Assembly: GCA_017478205.1 (NCBI GenBank)
Contig: JAFVDZ010000014.1
Location: 1-38,651 of the forward strand
Reading direction: 5' to 3'
Length of the DNA stretch: 38,651 nucleotides
Source of the DNA: Spirochaetales bacterium
Lineage (GTDB): Bacteria; Spirochaetota; Spirochaetia; Sphaerochaetales; Sphaerochaetaceae
Notes under the pieces: model-generated
Database searches by the model: none
The model's input: the letters and a program-made list of their open reading frames with translations, nothing else
Told to the model about the DNA's origin: nothing
Shown: piece after piece, positions 8,501-16,434 of the stretch
Position numbering within the stretch: the first letter of the stretch is position 1
Layout: each line of letters begins with the position of its first letter
Made by a program: the position numbers and the translations under genes

Positions 8501-9913
8501 TTAAAGATTATAGATCAGGGAATCTAGTGTTTCAGCTCTATCGTCAAGGTACTCTTTCAATGAGTATGCATGTCCTTCGATAGTCTGGAACTGACCGCCA
8601 AGGGCACTGATCCTGTTGTCATAGATCTTTCCGTTTGCATTCCAGCTTCTTCTGATTTCTTCTGCCTTGTTATCAATGTAGGTAGCAACATCAACAACGA
8701 AATCTCTTCCAGTGGAATCAGTATAATCACCTGTATTGGCCTTGTAGCCATCTGCTTCGTATCTATACTTGATAGTTCCAAAATTTCTGAGCTGGAACCA
8801 GTAATTTTTCAAGATATCAATAAACCCATCATATTCCATGAAAGTTTCATAGTACCAATCATCTGTGAGGAAAAGATCGTGGTATGGTTCAAGGAAGGTC
8901 CACATATCGAAGTCCCAACCTGGACCACAGTAGAGTTTAGTGTCTCCATTCTTGTTCAGCTGATAGAAGTATACCGAGAAAGGTAATTCAGGGTCAGATG
9001 TACCAACAATGTTTACAAGGATCCAGAATTTTGCAAATGAGTCGATATCAAAAGCTTCTTTTATAGCATCCCAGCTGCCACTATTGAGTACTCCTTCTTT
9101 TTCTTCAAGTGCACTCTTGAATCTTGCAACCTCTGGTGCATACTCGGCGTCAGAAAGCTTTACATCTTTATCATAGTCATCTTTGTAGTCATCAGCTTCA
9201 GGCCATTTTGGCATTACAGGTAAGTTGTATTCTGCTGTCCTAAACTTTGGATCTTCATCATAGTGGTCATCAATACTAAGGAAGAACCCGGATTCACCAA
9301 CCTTTTTATTGAATTCAAGGAACTTGGTGATGTTCTTGGTTGCATCTGTCATCAAGTATGTGCCCTTGTAGTCATTATTGAGATAAAGGTCTACAAATTC
9401 ATGGTTTACAGTCCACTGGAAATTGAGAGGTGGAGCACCAGCTCCCAGATTATTTCCCATCATTGCAAAGCTGATATCATTTCTCATCATTGAAGCTTCG
9501 AGAGCGTTTGCAAGAAGGGTAACTCGCTTTATTTCTCCATTTGTGCTGTTGTCTACATAATTTGTATAGGTAAGGTCGGAGAAGAAATTAACAGCTTCTC
9601 TCTTTTTTGGAAATTTCAAGTTATATGGTCTCTTTGTTCCTGTATTGGTTGTGTTTCCCCTAAGACGGAAATCAAACCCTGATAAAAGCTCTTCCTTGTT
9701 GTCTTTGTCGAATCCATTTGTCTTAGAACCATATTCATAGAATCCTGCAGAAGCGTCGATATACTCTGTCTTTGTCAGCAGAGCTTCGTCTGTTTCAATA
9801 ACAACACGAGCAAGTCCTGTGTCAGGACTGTCCTCTAGGGAATAGGAGTCGTATTTACATCCTACAAATAGAATTATTGTAAATACAATGCATAAGGGTA
9901 GTAGTTTTCTCAC
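8501..9913 (-). CDS. CotH-kinase family lipoprotein
   Basis: Extracytoplasmic protein of the CotH family, whose spore-coat members are atypical protein kinases. Domain landmarks: RLRGNTTNTGTKRPYNLKF, ALEASMMRNDISF, VDLYLNNDYKGTYLMTDA and the catalytic-region CGPGWDFDMW. Start choice: GTG 9911-9913 gives a lipoprotein signal, MRKLLPLCIVFTIILFVGC, with Cys19 in the lipobox, and has GAGG nine bases upstream. A GTG 33 bases further upstream would put eleven polar residues before the signal and has no ribosome site. From 9913 the protein is 470 aa. It is the first gene of an operon with the barrel protein at 7859-8485. Target protein unknown. Confidence 0.85.
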   Translation of the reverse strand: MRKLLPLCIVFTIILFVGCKYDSYSLEDSPDTGLARVVIETDEALLTKTEYIDASAGFYEYGSKTNGFDKDNKEELLSGFDFRLRGNTTNTGTKRPYNLKFPKKREAVNFFSDLTYTNYVDNSTNGEIKRVTLLANALEASMMRNDISFAMMGNNLGAGAPPLNFQWTVNHEFVDLYLNNDYKGTYLMTDATKNITKFLEFNKKVGESGFFLSIDDHYDEDPKFRTAEYNLPVMPKWPEADDYKDDYDKDVKLSDAEYAPEVARFKSALEEKEGVLNSGSWDAIKEAFDIDSFAKFWILVNIVGTSDPELPFSVYFYQLNKNGDTKLYCGPGWDFDMWTFLEPYHDLFLTDDWYYETFMEYDGFIDILKNYWFQLRNFGTIKYRYEADGYKANTGDYTDSTGRDFVVDVATYIDNKAEEIRRSWNANGKIYDNRISALGGQFQTIEGHAYSLKEYLDDRAETLDSLIYNL

Positions 9914-9978
9914 GTCGCTTTTCCTCAAAATATATATTTGCGACACAACAATAATATATATTTTATTTTTGATAAAGC

Positions 9979-11646
9979 TTAGACAGCCCCATAAATTGAA
10001 CCTCCGATGAATTCTCTTAGCACACTGTCTAAAGGGATGCGGTCTTCGTTAACTATATAAATGAGCTCTAGGAATTTTAGAAGTCTTCTTGCATTTGTAT
10101 ATGCTTCACCAGATTGTGGCTTGATGCTTCTGAGAAGTGGAATTGCATATGGAGCCAAAGCAGCAAGTTCATAAACGAGAGAAGAGGAAAGCATTGCATC
10201 AGCATTGTTCTGATATGGGAAGATGTTATTCTTCTCTCCTCTCTCGACACTTGGCCAGATCTGAAGTGTGCTCTCTGCCGAGAAACCTCTCGTGCGAGCA
10301 TCTCTTACACATCGCCTTATTATCCTTGTATCTGTTGTACTTATTCTGTTGTGGTCATCGATTGTGAGACCTGTGAGAGCAGAAACATATACCTTGTAGA
10401 TACTATCTGGCGCAAAAGACTCATAAAGGGCAGGGTTGAGACCATGGATTCCTTCGATTACAAGGATCGAATTCTCAGTGAGGATAGTTTCCTTTTCTGC
10501 ATCTTTCCTTGTGTGAGTCTTGAATGTGTAGAGAGGAAGGTGGATACCCTTTCCCGCAAAAAGGTCAGATAGCTGTTTCTTGAAGTAGGCAACATCGATT
10601 GCTTCGAGAGCCTCATAGTCAGGCTTTCCTTCTTCATCAAGAGGGGTGCTATTCTCACCTGGGAGATAATAATCATCAAGACTGATCTTTATTGGCTTGT
10701 AGCCAAAAAGTTCAAGCCTAGATGAAAGTTTCAAAGATGTTGTTGTCTTGCCAGATGAAGAAGGGCCAGCAAGGAAGATTGCCTTTACACTTCCTCTCAT
10801 CTTTATATCTCTTGCAACTAGGTCGATATCACTATTTCTTATTGTTTCTGATAACTCGATTATATGGTTGATCGAGCCATCGGCAATTGCTTTGTTGAGT
10901 TCACCAATGGATGTGACTTTCATCACCTTACAATTCTTTCTTTCACGATTGAGTACATCGAATAGCTTTTCATTGTTCTCGAACCCTTTTATCTTGTCAA
11001 AGTCTGGAGCAAGAGGGTGTCGTAAAAGGAGAGTGTTCTTATAAGCCTTGAGCTCCCAGAGCTTCAAAAGTCCTGTAGAAGGAAGTACTGGTTCATATAG
11101 GATATCCTGATAGCCATCAAGAATGCAGACGTTGATCTTGGCATCATTTCTTGTCTCAAGAAGTGAATTGGTCCTAGGAAATGCTTTCTGGTCGAAGATT
11201 TCCAGAGCCTTCGTGTAAGGAATTGCAGTATATGTAATTTCAAGATTGTCTTTGACTGCCTTTTCCATGACAGTGCTTAATTTCGATGCAACATCTTCGC
11301 TTACTTCACCATTTTCAAAATGAAAGCAATGCCCATCACCTAGAGCGTAATCTATGACAAAGTGAAGCTCTGGGTAAGTCTTTGCTGCTGCATAGGAAAG
11401 CAGAAGAGCAAGAGTGTGCCTATATACTCTCTTTCCAAGTGGAGAAAAGAGTCTGATAGGTTTGACTTCTGCATCGTATAGTATTGCAAAGCCCAAGTTT
11501 TTAAGTTCTCCATTTACAAGAGCTGCAACATATGGATTGGCTTCGTAGTTTGTGGAAATCCCATCTTTGAATATTTCATGAATAGTTACACCCCTTTCAA
11601 AGGAGTACTTTTTGTTGTCTACCGTAATTGTGATCATATTCTGCAT
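9979..11646 (-). CDS. TGS-domain nucleoside (uridine) kinase family protein
   Basis: Cytoplasmic protein made of a TGS domain (MITITVDNKKYSFERG, ~4-65), a ThrRS/AlaRS second-additional-domain-like region (~75-160) and a P-loop uridine-kinase-type domain. Walker A is GPSSSGKTT (294-302), followed by ISLDDYY, VIEGIHGL and RRCVRDARTRGF. This architecture is known in Thermotoga and spirochaetes as nucleoside kinase. The SAD zinc motif HxxxH is broken: His77 is followed by LALLL, so editing-type metal binding is unlikely. A longer reading frame to 11808 would run through the opposing promoter; ATG 11646, or 11637 (three codons in), is preferred. From ATG 11646 the mRNA is predicted to be leaderless. 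Length 555 aa. The physiological nucleoside is not certain. Confidence 0.85.
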   Translation of the reverse strand: MQNMITITVDNKKYSFERGVTIHEIFKDGISTNYEANPYVAALVNGELKNLGFAILYDAEVKPIRLFSPLGKRVYRHTLALLLSYAAAKTYPELHFVIDYALGDGHCFHFENGEVSEDVASKLSTVMEKAVKDNLEITYTAIPYTKALEIFDQKAFPRTNSLLETRNDAKINVCILDGYQDILYEPVLPSTGLLKLWELKAYKNTLLLRHPLAPDFDKIKGFENNEKLFDVLNRERKNCKVMKVTSIGELNKAIADGSINHIIELSETIRNSDIDLVARDIKMRGSVKAIFLAGPSSSGKTTTSLKLSSRLELFGYKPIKISLDDYYLPGENSTPLDEEGKPDYEALEAIDVAYFKKQLSDLFAGKGIHLPLYTFKTHTRKDAEKETILTENSILVIEGIHGLNPALYESFAPDSIYKVYVSALTGLTIDDHNRISTTDTRIIRRCVRDARTRGFSAESTLQIWPSVERGEKNNIFPYQNNADAMLSSSLVYELAALAPYAIPLLRSIKPQSGEAYTNARRLLKFLELIYIVNEDRIPLDSVLREFIGGSIYGAV

Positions 11647-11652
11647 TCTCTG

Positions 11653-11715
11653 ATTATAAAGCCAAACTTTGCCGCTGTCGTTAAGAATTGACGTCAACTT
11701 TTCAATGGTTATATT
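11653..11715. promoter_or_regulatory. divergent promoter pair for nucleoside kinase and AOR-like operon
   Basis: Leftward: ACGACA (complement of 11676-11681), 17 bases, TATAAT (complement of 11653-11658), then six bases to ATG 11646. Rightward: TTGACG (11688-11693), 16 bases, TATATT (11710-11715), then 11 bases to ATG 11727. The two -35 boxes are back to back with six bases between them, and TTGACGTCAA (11688-11697) is a perfect palindrome. Neither gene has a visible Shine-Dalgarno sequence. Confidence 0.6.
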
Positions 11716-11726
11716 ATTTCTATTTG

Positions 11727-13229
11727 ATGGATAGAAGAATTCTAGAAGTAGATATTGCTCAATCGAGAGTAGAAGAAAGGAGTGTTTCTGTTTCTTCTCT
11801 CTATACACTTGAAAATAGTGTCATTGAAAATCTATCGGGGCGCATTGTGTTTACCTTCTCAGGTAGCATCCTGAGAGCAAGTTATTTGAATCCTAGAAAC
11901 GGCAACAGGATAACAGAGACAACTTCTTGTGAGTTTGCAAGGGTTATAAGTCAAAAAGGTATCTCTGCTGTAATTATTTCTGGTAAGGCATCAAGGCTTT
12001 CATTTCTAGACATTTCAGAGAGTGGAATCGAGATCCATCTGTGTGAGAAACTTAAGTTTTCTTCTCCTCACACCTTCAAGAAGCTGCTTGGAGAGAACCC
12101 TTCAGATTGTTTTATCTCTATTGGAAAGGCTGGCGAGATGAAGGCACCTCTTTCATCTCTTGTGTTTGATACATCATTTATATTTGGCCATGGGGGAATT
12201 GGCGCTGTTTTTGGCGAGATGAACCTGAAGGGTATCATCCTCCGAAATAGAGGAGAGGTTAAGAACAAAGAAAGAGAAGGCAAGAGGAAGTCAAAACTTA
12301 GAAGTCGTATTGACAAGGAAGGATGGCTTACTCTTGTCAATGAAGCATTTATGAATGGGTGGGCGCCTGTAAAGAATTTTTCAGGAAGAAAAGATCCTCG
12401 TCTTCTACACCTTTCCAGTGCTAACTTTGAAAGGGTGATGGATAGAGAGGAAGATGCTCCAATAGATCTGTTTTCTGCCTTTGCTCTTGGCTCAAATCTT
12501 GGTTTCTTCGATCCTGTAAAGGTTCAGTTCCTCTTTGAGGGCTGTCTTGCACTTGGTCTTGATCCTATAAGTGTTGGATATGTCCTTGCCAATGTGAAAT
12601 ATCAAGAGAAGCTAGAGTATCCTTTCCCAGATCTCTACAACGCTGATGTTGATGACATCTTATCACTTCTAGATGAAATGGCAGAGATGAAAGGATTTGG
12701 AGAACTTTTCAATTCACTTGCTATCAAGTTACTTGAAGACAAATCCTTTTTCCCTCTCTGTGATTTGCGTGGAAGCTTGATGATGGCTCTCTCTTATGCT
12801 CTTGGTGACTTATATCCTTTCTATGCAGACCTGGCCCTAGGTCTTTCTAGGAAATTCTCTAACAAGAATATTGGCTTAATATATGCATACCTGAGGTTAT
12901 ATTACCTATATCAAATCGATAATGGTGTTTCTCCAGATCTTGCACTTGTCTCTGTTTCTGAAATCCTTTTCAAGTTTGTCCCTGATAACGCATTCTTGCT
13001 CAGAGCTTCACTTTCATCTCTCGTACTTGGGAAAATGAAGGACAAGGCTCTAGTTGAATGTGCTCTTGAGAAACTTTCTGAAGAGGAACTTGAGAGCCTT
13101 CCTAAATTCTTTACTACGACAATTGGTGAAAATGATTACACCGATGAGATCAAAGAGAAGGAACTCGGTGTAGCATATCTTCTGGAAATAGATATAATTA
13201 GAAGTAGATATGCAAAGAAAAAGAAATAG
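11727..13229 (+). CDS. aldehyde:ferredoxin oxidoreductase-like protein lacking cofactor ligands
   Basis: A 500-residue homologue of the tungsten/molybdopterin AOR family (usual length ~600). N-domain matches: RRILEVDI (start), GISAVIISGKA (79-88), CFISIGKAGE (128-137), HGGIGAVFGEMNLKGIIL (155-172). C-domain matches: ALGSNLGFFDPVKV (253-266), CLALGLDPISVG (273-284), DLRGSLMMALSYA (346-358). Between GWAPVKNF and ALGSN, where the family carries CxxCxxxC for the [4Fe-4S] cluster, there is no cysteine, and the later cluster Cys and the RGacH-type pterin residues are also absent. It is therefore unlikely to be an oxidoreductase; a structural or binding role is an inference. ATG 11727 matches the family N-terminus; an upstream ATG at 11688 lies in the -35 box. 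First gene of an operon with two envelope proteins. Confidence 0.75.
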   Translation: MDRRILEVDIAQSRVEERSVSVSSLYTLENSVIENLSGRIVFTFSGSILRASYLNPRNGNRITETTSCEFARVISQKGISAVIISGKASRLSFLDISESGIEIHLCEKLKFSSPHTFKKLLGENPSDCFISIGKAGEMKAPLSSLVFDTSFIFGHGGIGAVFGEMNLKGIILRNRGEVKNKEREGKRKSKLRSRIDKEGWLTLVNEAFMNGWAPVKNFSGRKDPRLLHLSSANFERVMDREEDAPIDLFSAFALGSNLGFFDPVKVQFLFEGCLALGLDPISVGYVLANVKYQEKLEYPFPDLYNADVDDILSLLDEMAEMKGFGELFNSLAIKLLEDKSFFPLCDLRGSLMMALSYALGDLYPFYADLALGLSRKFSNKNIGLIYAYLRLYYLYQIDNGVSPDLALVSVSEILFKFVPDNAFLLRASLSSLVLGKMKDKALVECALEKLSEEELESLPKFFTTTIGENDYTDEIKEKELGVAYLLEIDIIRSRYAKKKK

Positions 13230-13980
13230 AGTAGTACTGCTCTCAATTTTGGCGCTCCTTGTCAGCTTTGGATTATGGGCTGATGATAATGGTTATTTTT
13301 CGGCAAGAGGTAATTATACATTCCTATCTTCAACAATCGATGGCGCAGACAGTGCTATTTCCTTTTCAGGCTCATACCTTGGAAAGAATTATTCTTTAGG
13401 TTTTTCCTTCTATTCAAGTGGAGATGATAGAGCTATATCGGTAAAGGATCGATTCATCGTTCCCAAAAAGGAAAGCACGAGAACAGTCTTCAAGGATGGA
13501 TTTCTGAGGGAAGAAAGGTGTGGCCTCTTCCATACCTCTTTGAAGCTCTTGCAATATGGACAAGGCAATATTGCAAAGCATACAGAGGCTGAATTCATGG
13601 TAGGCATTCGCTTGGAAAAGGATAGATTTGAAAATGTATCCTTTATCTTCGATGCCTCTGTTGGTATCTACTCCTTTGAGACCAGGATGAGAAACTTCAA
13701 GACAGGAAAACTTTTGAATATCAACCTAGCTTATGATTTAACTCTTGGTGTGAATGTAAGAAACAGGTTGTTCATGAATGTTTCTGCTACCTCTGAAACA
13801 GATTTCTATATCCCTTACAACACATCATGGGCATTCAGAAGTGAGCTCTTGTATCGCATAAATGACTCGTGGAGTCTCGGCTATGAGGATAACATGGCCT
13901 TCAATGATCTTTATTTCAATGCAGTTTATGTAACAAGACATGAAAGATCTATCTTCTTTGTGTGGAGGTGTAAGGTATGA
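13210..13980 (+). CDS. exported envelope protein, probable beta-barrel
   Basis: A 256-residue protein of unrecognised family. A basic start (MQRKRNR) and hydrophobic segment ending GLWADD form a signal peptide. The mature part is rich in aromatic and alternating residues (SFSGSYLGKNYSLGFSFYSS, RLFMNVSATSETDFY) and ends RSIFFVWRCKV, consistent with an outer-membrane beta structure. It begins 20 bases inside the AOR-like gene, and its stop overlaps the phosphoesterase gene (ATGA), so the three are translationally coupled. Confidence 0.65.
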   Translation: MQRKRNRVVLLSILALLVSFGLWADDNGYFSARGNYTFLSSTIDGADSAISFSGSYLGKNYSLGFSFYSSGDDRAISVKDRFIVPKKESTRTVFKDGFLREERCGLFHTSLKLLQYGQGNIAKHTEAEFMVGIRLEKDRFENVSFIFDASVGIYSFETRMRNFKTGKLLNINLAYDLTLGVNVRNRLFMNVSATSETDFYIPYNTSWAFRSELLYRINDSWSLGYEDNMAFNDLYFNAVYVTRHERSIFFVWRCKV

Positions 13981-14906
13981 AAAAAGCAATATTGTCACTT
14001 GTTCTGATCCTTCCTCTTCTGCTTTCATCCTGTGAGTGTCCTGTTTCTGATGTGATAGACAGATATGCTTCAACTTCTTTCTCAGATCCATTTGATGATG
14101 TAAAAGAGAACACATTCCTTACTGATAAATTCTCGTGGAATGTTAATGGAGGTAACGATTTCTCGTTTGTAATTATTACAGATGAGCACTTTGGCGCCAA
14201 AGGAACCTGGGGAACTTCTGCCTTTGTTTCCTGGCTTGATGGAATCAAATCGGATATTACATTTGTTGCATCTTTGGGAGACCAGACAGATTACTCAAGA
14301 AAGAGCGAATTGCAAAGCTATATCGATTTGATCGTTACTCCAGTTGAGGCAATGTCTATCCCTGTTGTTTCCATTATGGGTAACCATGACTCTGTAAATG
14401 GAGGACTTGATGACTACAAGAGCATGCTTGGGTATGAGCATTCATTCTTCAGATTCTCCTGTAATGACATAGAGTTCTATGTTCTGGATTCCTCACTCAG
14501 AACCTTGGGACGCAAGCAGCTTGAGTACTTCAAGGCAGCTATGAATGTTCCTAAAACAAAGAAACGAGTCATCCTTTCCCATGTACCAATATATGGCACA
14601 TTGAGTGAAGCTTGGGGCACATTATACGACTCCCTTGAGAGAGCAAGAATCATCAACGCCTACCATGATGGAAAGGTTTCTCTATCTCTCTCTGGCCATG
14701 TGCATAGAGGAATAGACCCATTTGAGATGTTTGAAGGCTGCAATGAGTACGTACTGAAATCTTTCATCGGTGAAAATGGCGGTTCAGATTATCCTCGATG
14801 GTACAGAGTCGATTACGATGTATCAGAAAGCAAGCTCACATTTACTTGCTATTATTACAAGAATGGTGTTGTATCGAGTGATGAAAGCCGAACACTTAGT
14901 CTTTGA
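13977..14906 (+). CDS. calcineurin-like metallophosphoesterase lipoprotein
   Basis: Exported phosphoesterase anchored as a lipoprotein: signal MKKAILSLVLILPLLLSSC with Cys19. The full set of metallophosphoesterase motifs is present in order: ITDEHFG (family D-x-H), SLGDQTD (GD), MGNHDS (GNHD), LSHVP (H) and SGHVHRG (GHxH). It should hydrolyse a phosphomonoester or diester outside the cytoplasm; substrate unknown. It is the last gene of the AOR-like operon, starting four bases inside the preceding gene, and its last 11 bases overlap the convergent YfcE-type gene. Confidence 0.85.
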   Translation: MKKAILSLVLILPLLLSSCECPVSDVIDRYASTSFSDPFDDVKENTFLTDKFSWNVNGGNDFSFVIITDEHFGAKGTWGTSAFVSWLDGIKSDITFVASLGDQTDYSRKSELQSYIDLIVTPVEAMSIPVVSIMGNHDSVNGGLDDYKSMLGYEHSFFRFSCNDIEFYVLDSSLRTLGRKQLEYFKAAMNVPKTKKRVILSHVPIYGTLSEAWGTLYDSLERARIINAYHDGKVSLSLSGHVHRGIDPFEMFEGCNEYVLKSFIGENGGSDYPRWYRVDYDVSESKLTFTCYYYKNGVVSSDESRTLSL

Positions 14907-15435
14907 TAGAGAGACTGTCTATCAGCTTCCCATCAGGATAGCTTAAGAGTTTGATTACATCTCTTTCGATAATTGCATATGTTGGCCCCGCTTGACTTCG
15001 CGGCCTTGTTGCAGAGCCTGGGTTTAACCTGATTATCCCATTTTTGTCCCTATAAAGGTGAGGAACATGTGTGTGTCCTGTTATCACAATATCGCTATGT
15101 CTTAAGAATGATGACATCTCCTCAGGTTCACTCATCAAGTGTCCATGAGCGAACACAATTCTGATTCCATCCGATCTGATCACTTCATTTACGATAGGGG
15201 GATAGGGCAAGCCAAAATCCTCAAAGTCCCAACGGCTATCACAATTTCCTCTGGCAAGATATACAGGAAAAGGTGCATTTTCTATCTCTAGAGCCATTCT
15301 CATGTCTCTTGGACATAGATCTCCTGCAATTATCATACCATCAGCATTGGCTTTTTTTGCCACACTGATCAGTTCAACTGTTGTTTCTCTACTTCCATGT
15401 ATGTCAGAAGTAACAAAAAAAGTATATTTGTTCAC
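14896..15435 (-). CDS. YfcE/MJ0936-type phosphodiesterase
   Basis: Small cytoplasmic metallophosphoesterase of 179 residues, the normal size for YfcE. Motifs: VTSDIHGS, IIAGDLC, ARGNCDS, FAHGHL and ITGHTHVPH, followed by the family RLNPGSATRPR. No signal peptide. The start is GTG (15433-15435) with AAGG about ten bases upstream. It is convergent with the other phosphoesterase gene; despite the shared fold the two are not close relatives. Members hydrolyse phosphodiesters with Mn2+; the cellular substrate is not known. Confidence 0.85.
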   Translation of the reverse strand: MNKYTFFVTSDIHGSRETTVELISVAKKANADGMIIAGDLCPRDMRMALEIENAPFPVYLARGNCDSRWDFEDFGLPYPPIVNEVIRSDGIRIVFAHGHLMSEPEEMSSFLRHSDIVITGHTHVPHLYRDKNGIIRLNPGSATRPRSQAGPTYAIIERDVIKLLSYPDGKLIDSLSIKD

Positions 15436-15504
15436 ACTGTTGCCTTGAATTCTACGCTATAATCCTTTTATATGTATTATAATATTAATTGAGGATTAAC
15501 GGCT

Positions 15505-16434
15505 ATGGAAGAACAGTATGTCGAAATGAGGGATGGTCATAGACTTTTTGTTCGTATTTGGCGACCAAAAGGCGAAGTAAAAGCGACTCTCCACATAAAC
15601 CATGGAATGGCCGAACATTCATATCGCTACAATCGTTTCGCGACACGGCTTACAAATTTTGGCTATGCTGTCTTCATGCAGGATCATAGAGGTCATGGCC
15701 TTACCAAAGAGGAAGATGAGAGAGGTTGGTTTGCTGAATCTGATGGCTGGAATACTGTATGCGAGGACTCCTTTGCTGTTGATTTCATGATCGAAAGAGA
15801 ATATCCAGGATATCCACACTTCCTGATGGGACACTCAATGGGTTCATTTATTGCACGAAATGTGCTTGCAAAGCACCCAGAAGCGTTTGTTGGTGCCATC
15901 ATCATGGGAACAGGAACCTCTCTTAAGCTTGCTGGAAAAATTGGCAGATATATTGCACTCAGAGATGTAAAGAAGTATGGCTCAAGAATGCCTAACCAGA
16001 GGATGAACAAACTGAGCTTCGGTCGATATAACTCTAGGATACGTAATCCAAGGACAGAGTTTGATTGGCTTTCCCACGATGGAAAGGAAGTAGATAAGTA
16101 TATTGAAGATCCTCTGTGTGGATTTGTCTGTTCATCACAGTTCTATGCTGATTTGATCGAGGGTATCGAGAAGGCAAACGACAGATTCAGGATGAAGAAA
16201 ATCATCAAGGATATGCCAATGCTTTTGATAAGCGGACTGGAAGACCCTGTCGGCGGCTATGGCTCTGGTGTAAAGAAAGTATATAATCTTTACAAGCGCA
16301 TAGGTATGACAGAAGTTACATTGAAGCTTATTCCAAATGCTCGTCATGAGATTCTTAACGAAGTTAATAGGGATGAGGTAGAAAAGTCCATTATAGATTG
16401 GATGGGGAACATTGTTTCTGATTACCATGAATGA
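15505..16434 (+). CDS. alpha/beta hydrolase, monoacylglycerol-lipase-like (Hydrolase_4)
   Basis: Cytoplasmic serine hydrolase of 309 residues. HGMAEHSYRYNRFA (~33-46) and QDHRGHGLT (~59-67) are typical of the monoacylglycerol lipase/lysophospholipase group. The nucleophile is Ser111 in GHSMGSF, with the acid in GLEDPVGG and His in NARHEIL. GAGGA (15491-15495) lies nine bases before ATG, and two TATAAT hexamers lie upstream (15458-15463, 15478-15483). It leads a three-gene unit with YihY and the 150-residue unknown, each overlapping the next. Likely a lipid esterase; the exact substrate is not determined. Confidence 0.85.
   Translation: MEEQYVEMRDGHRLFVRIWRPKGEVKATLHINHGMAEHSYRYNRFATRLTNFGYAVFMQDHRGHGLTKEEDERGWFAESDGWNTVCEDSFAVDFMIEREYPGYPHFLMGHSMGSFIARNVLAKHPEAFVGAIIMGTGTSLKLAGKIGRYIALRDVKKYGSRMPNQRMNKLSFGRYNSRIRNPRTEFDWLSHDGKEVDKYIEDPLCGFVCSSQFYADLIEGIEKANDRFRMKKIIKDMPMLLISGLEDPVGGYGSGVKKVYNLYKRIGMTEVTLKLIPNARHEILNEVNRDEVEKSIIDWMGNIVSDYHE

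Noticed and set aside
9914-9946. Upstream GTG start for the CotH-kinase gene
   Set aside because: It adds polar residues ahead of a textbook lipoprotein signal and has no ribosome site, while GTG 9913 has GAGG at suitable spacing.
11688-11808. Longer N-termini for the AOR-like protein and for the nucleoside kinase
   Set aside because: The two extensions overlap each other on opposite strands across the promoter region and add residues that do not match either family's N-terminus.
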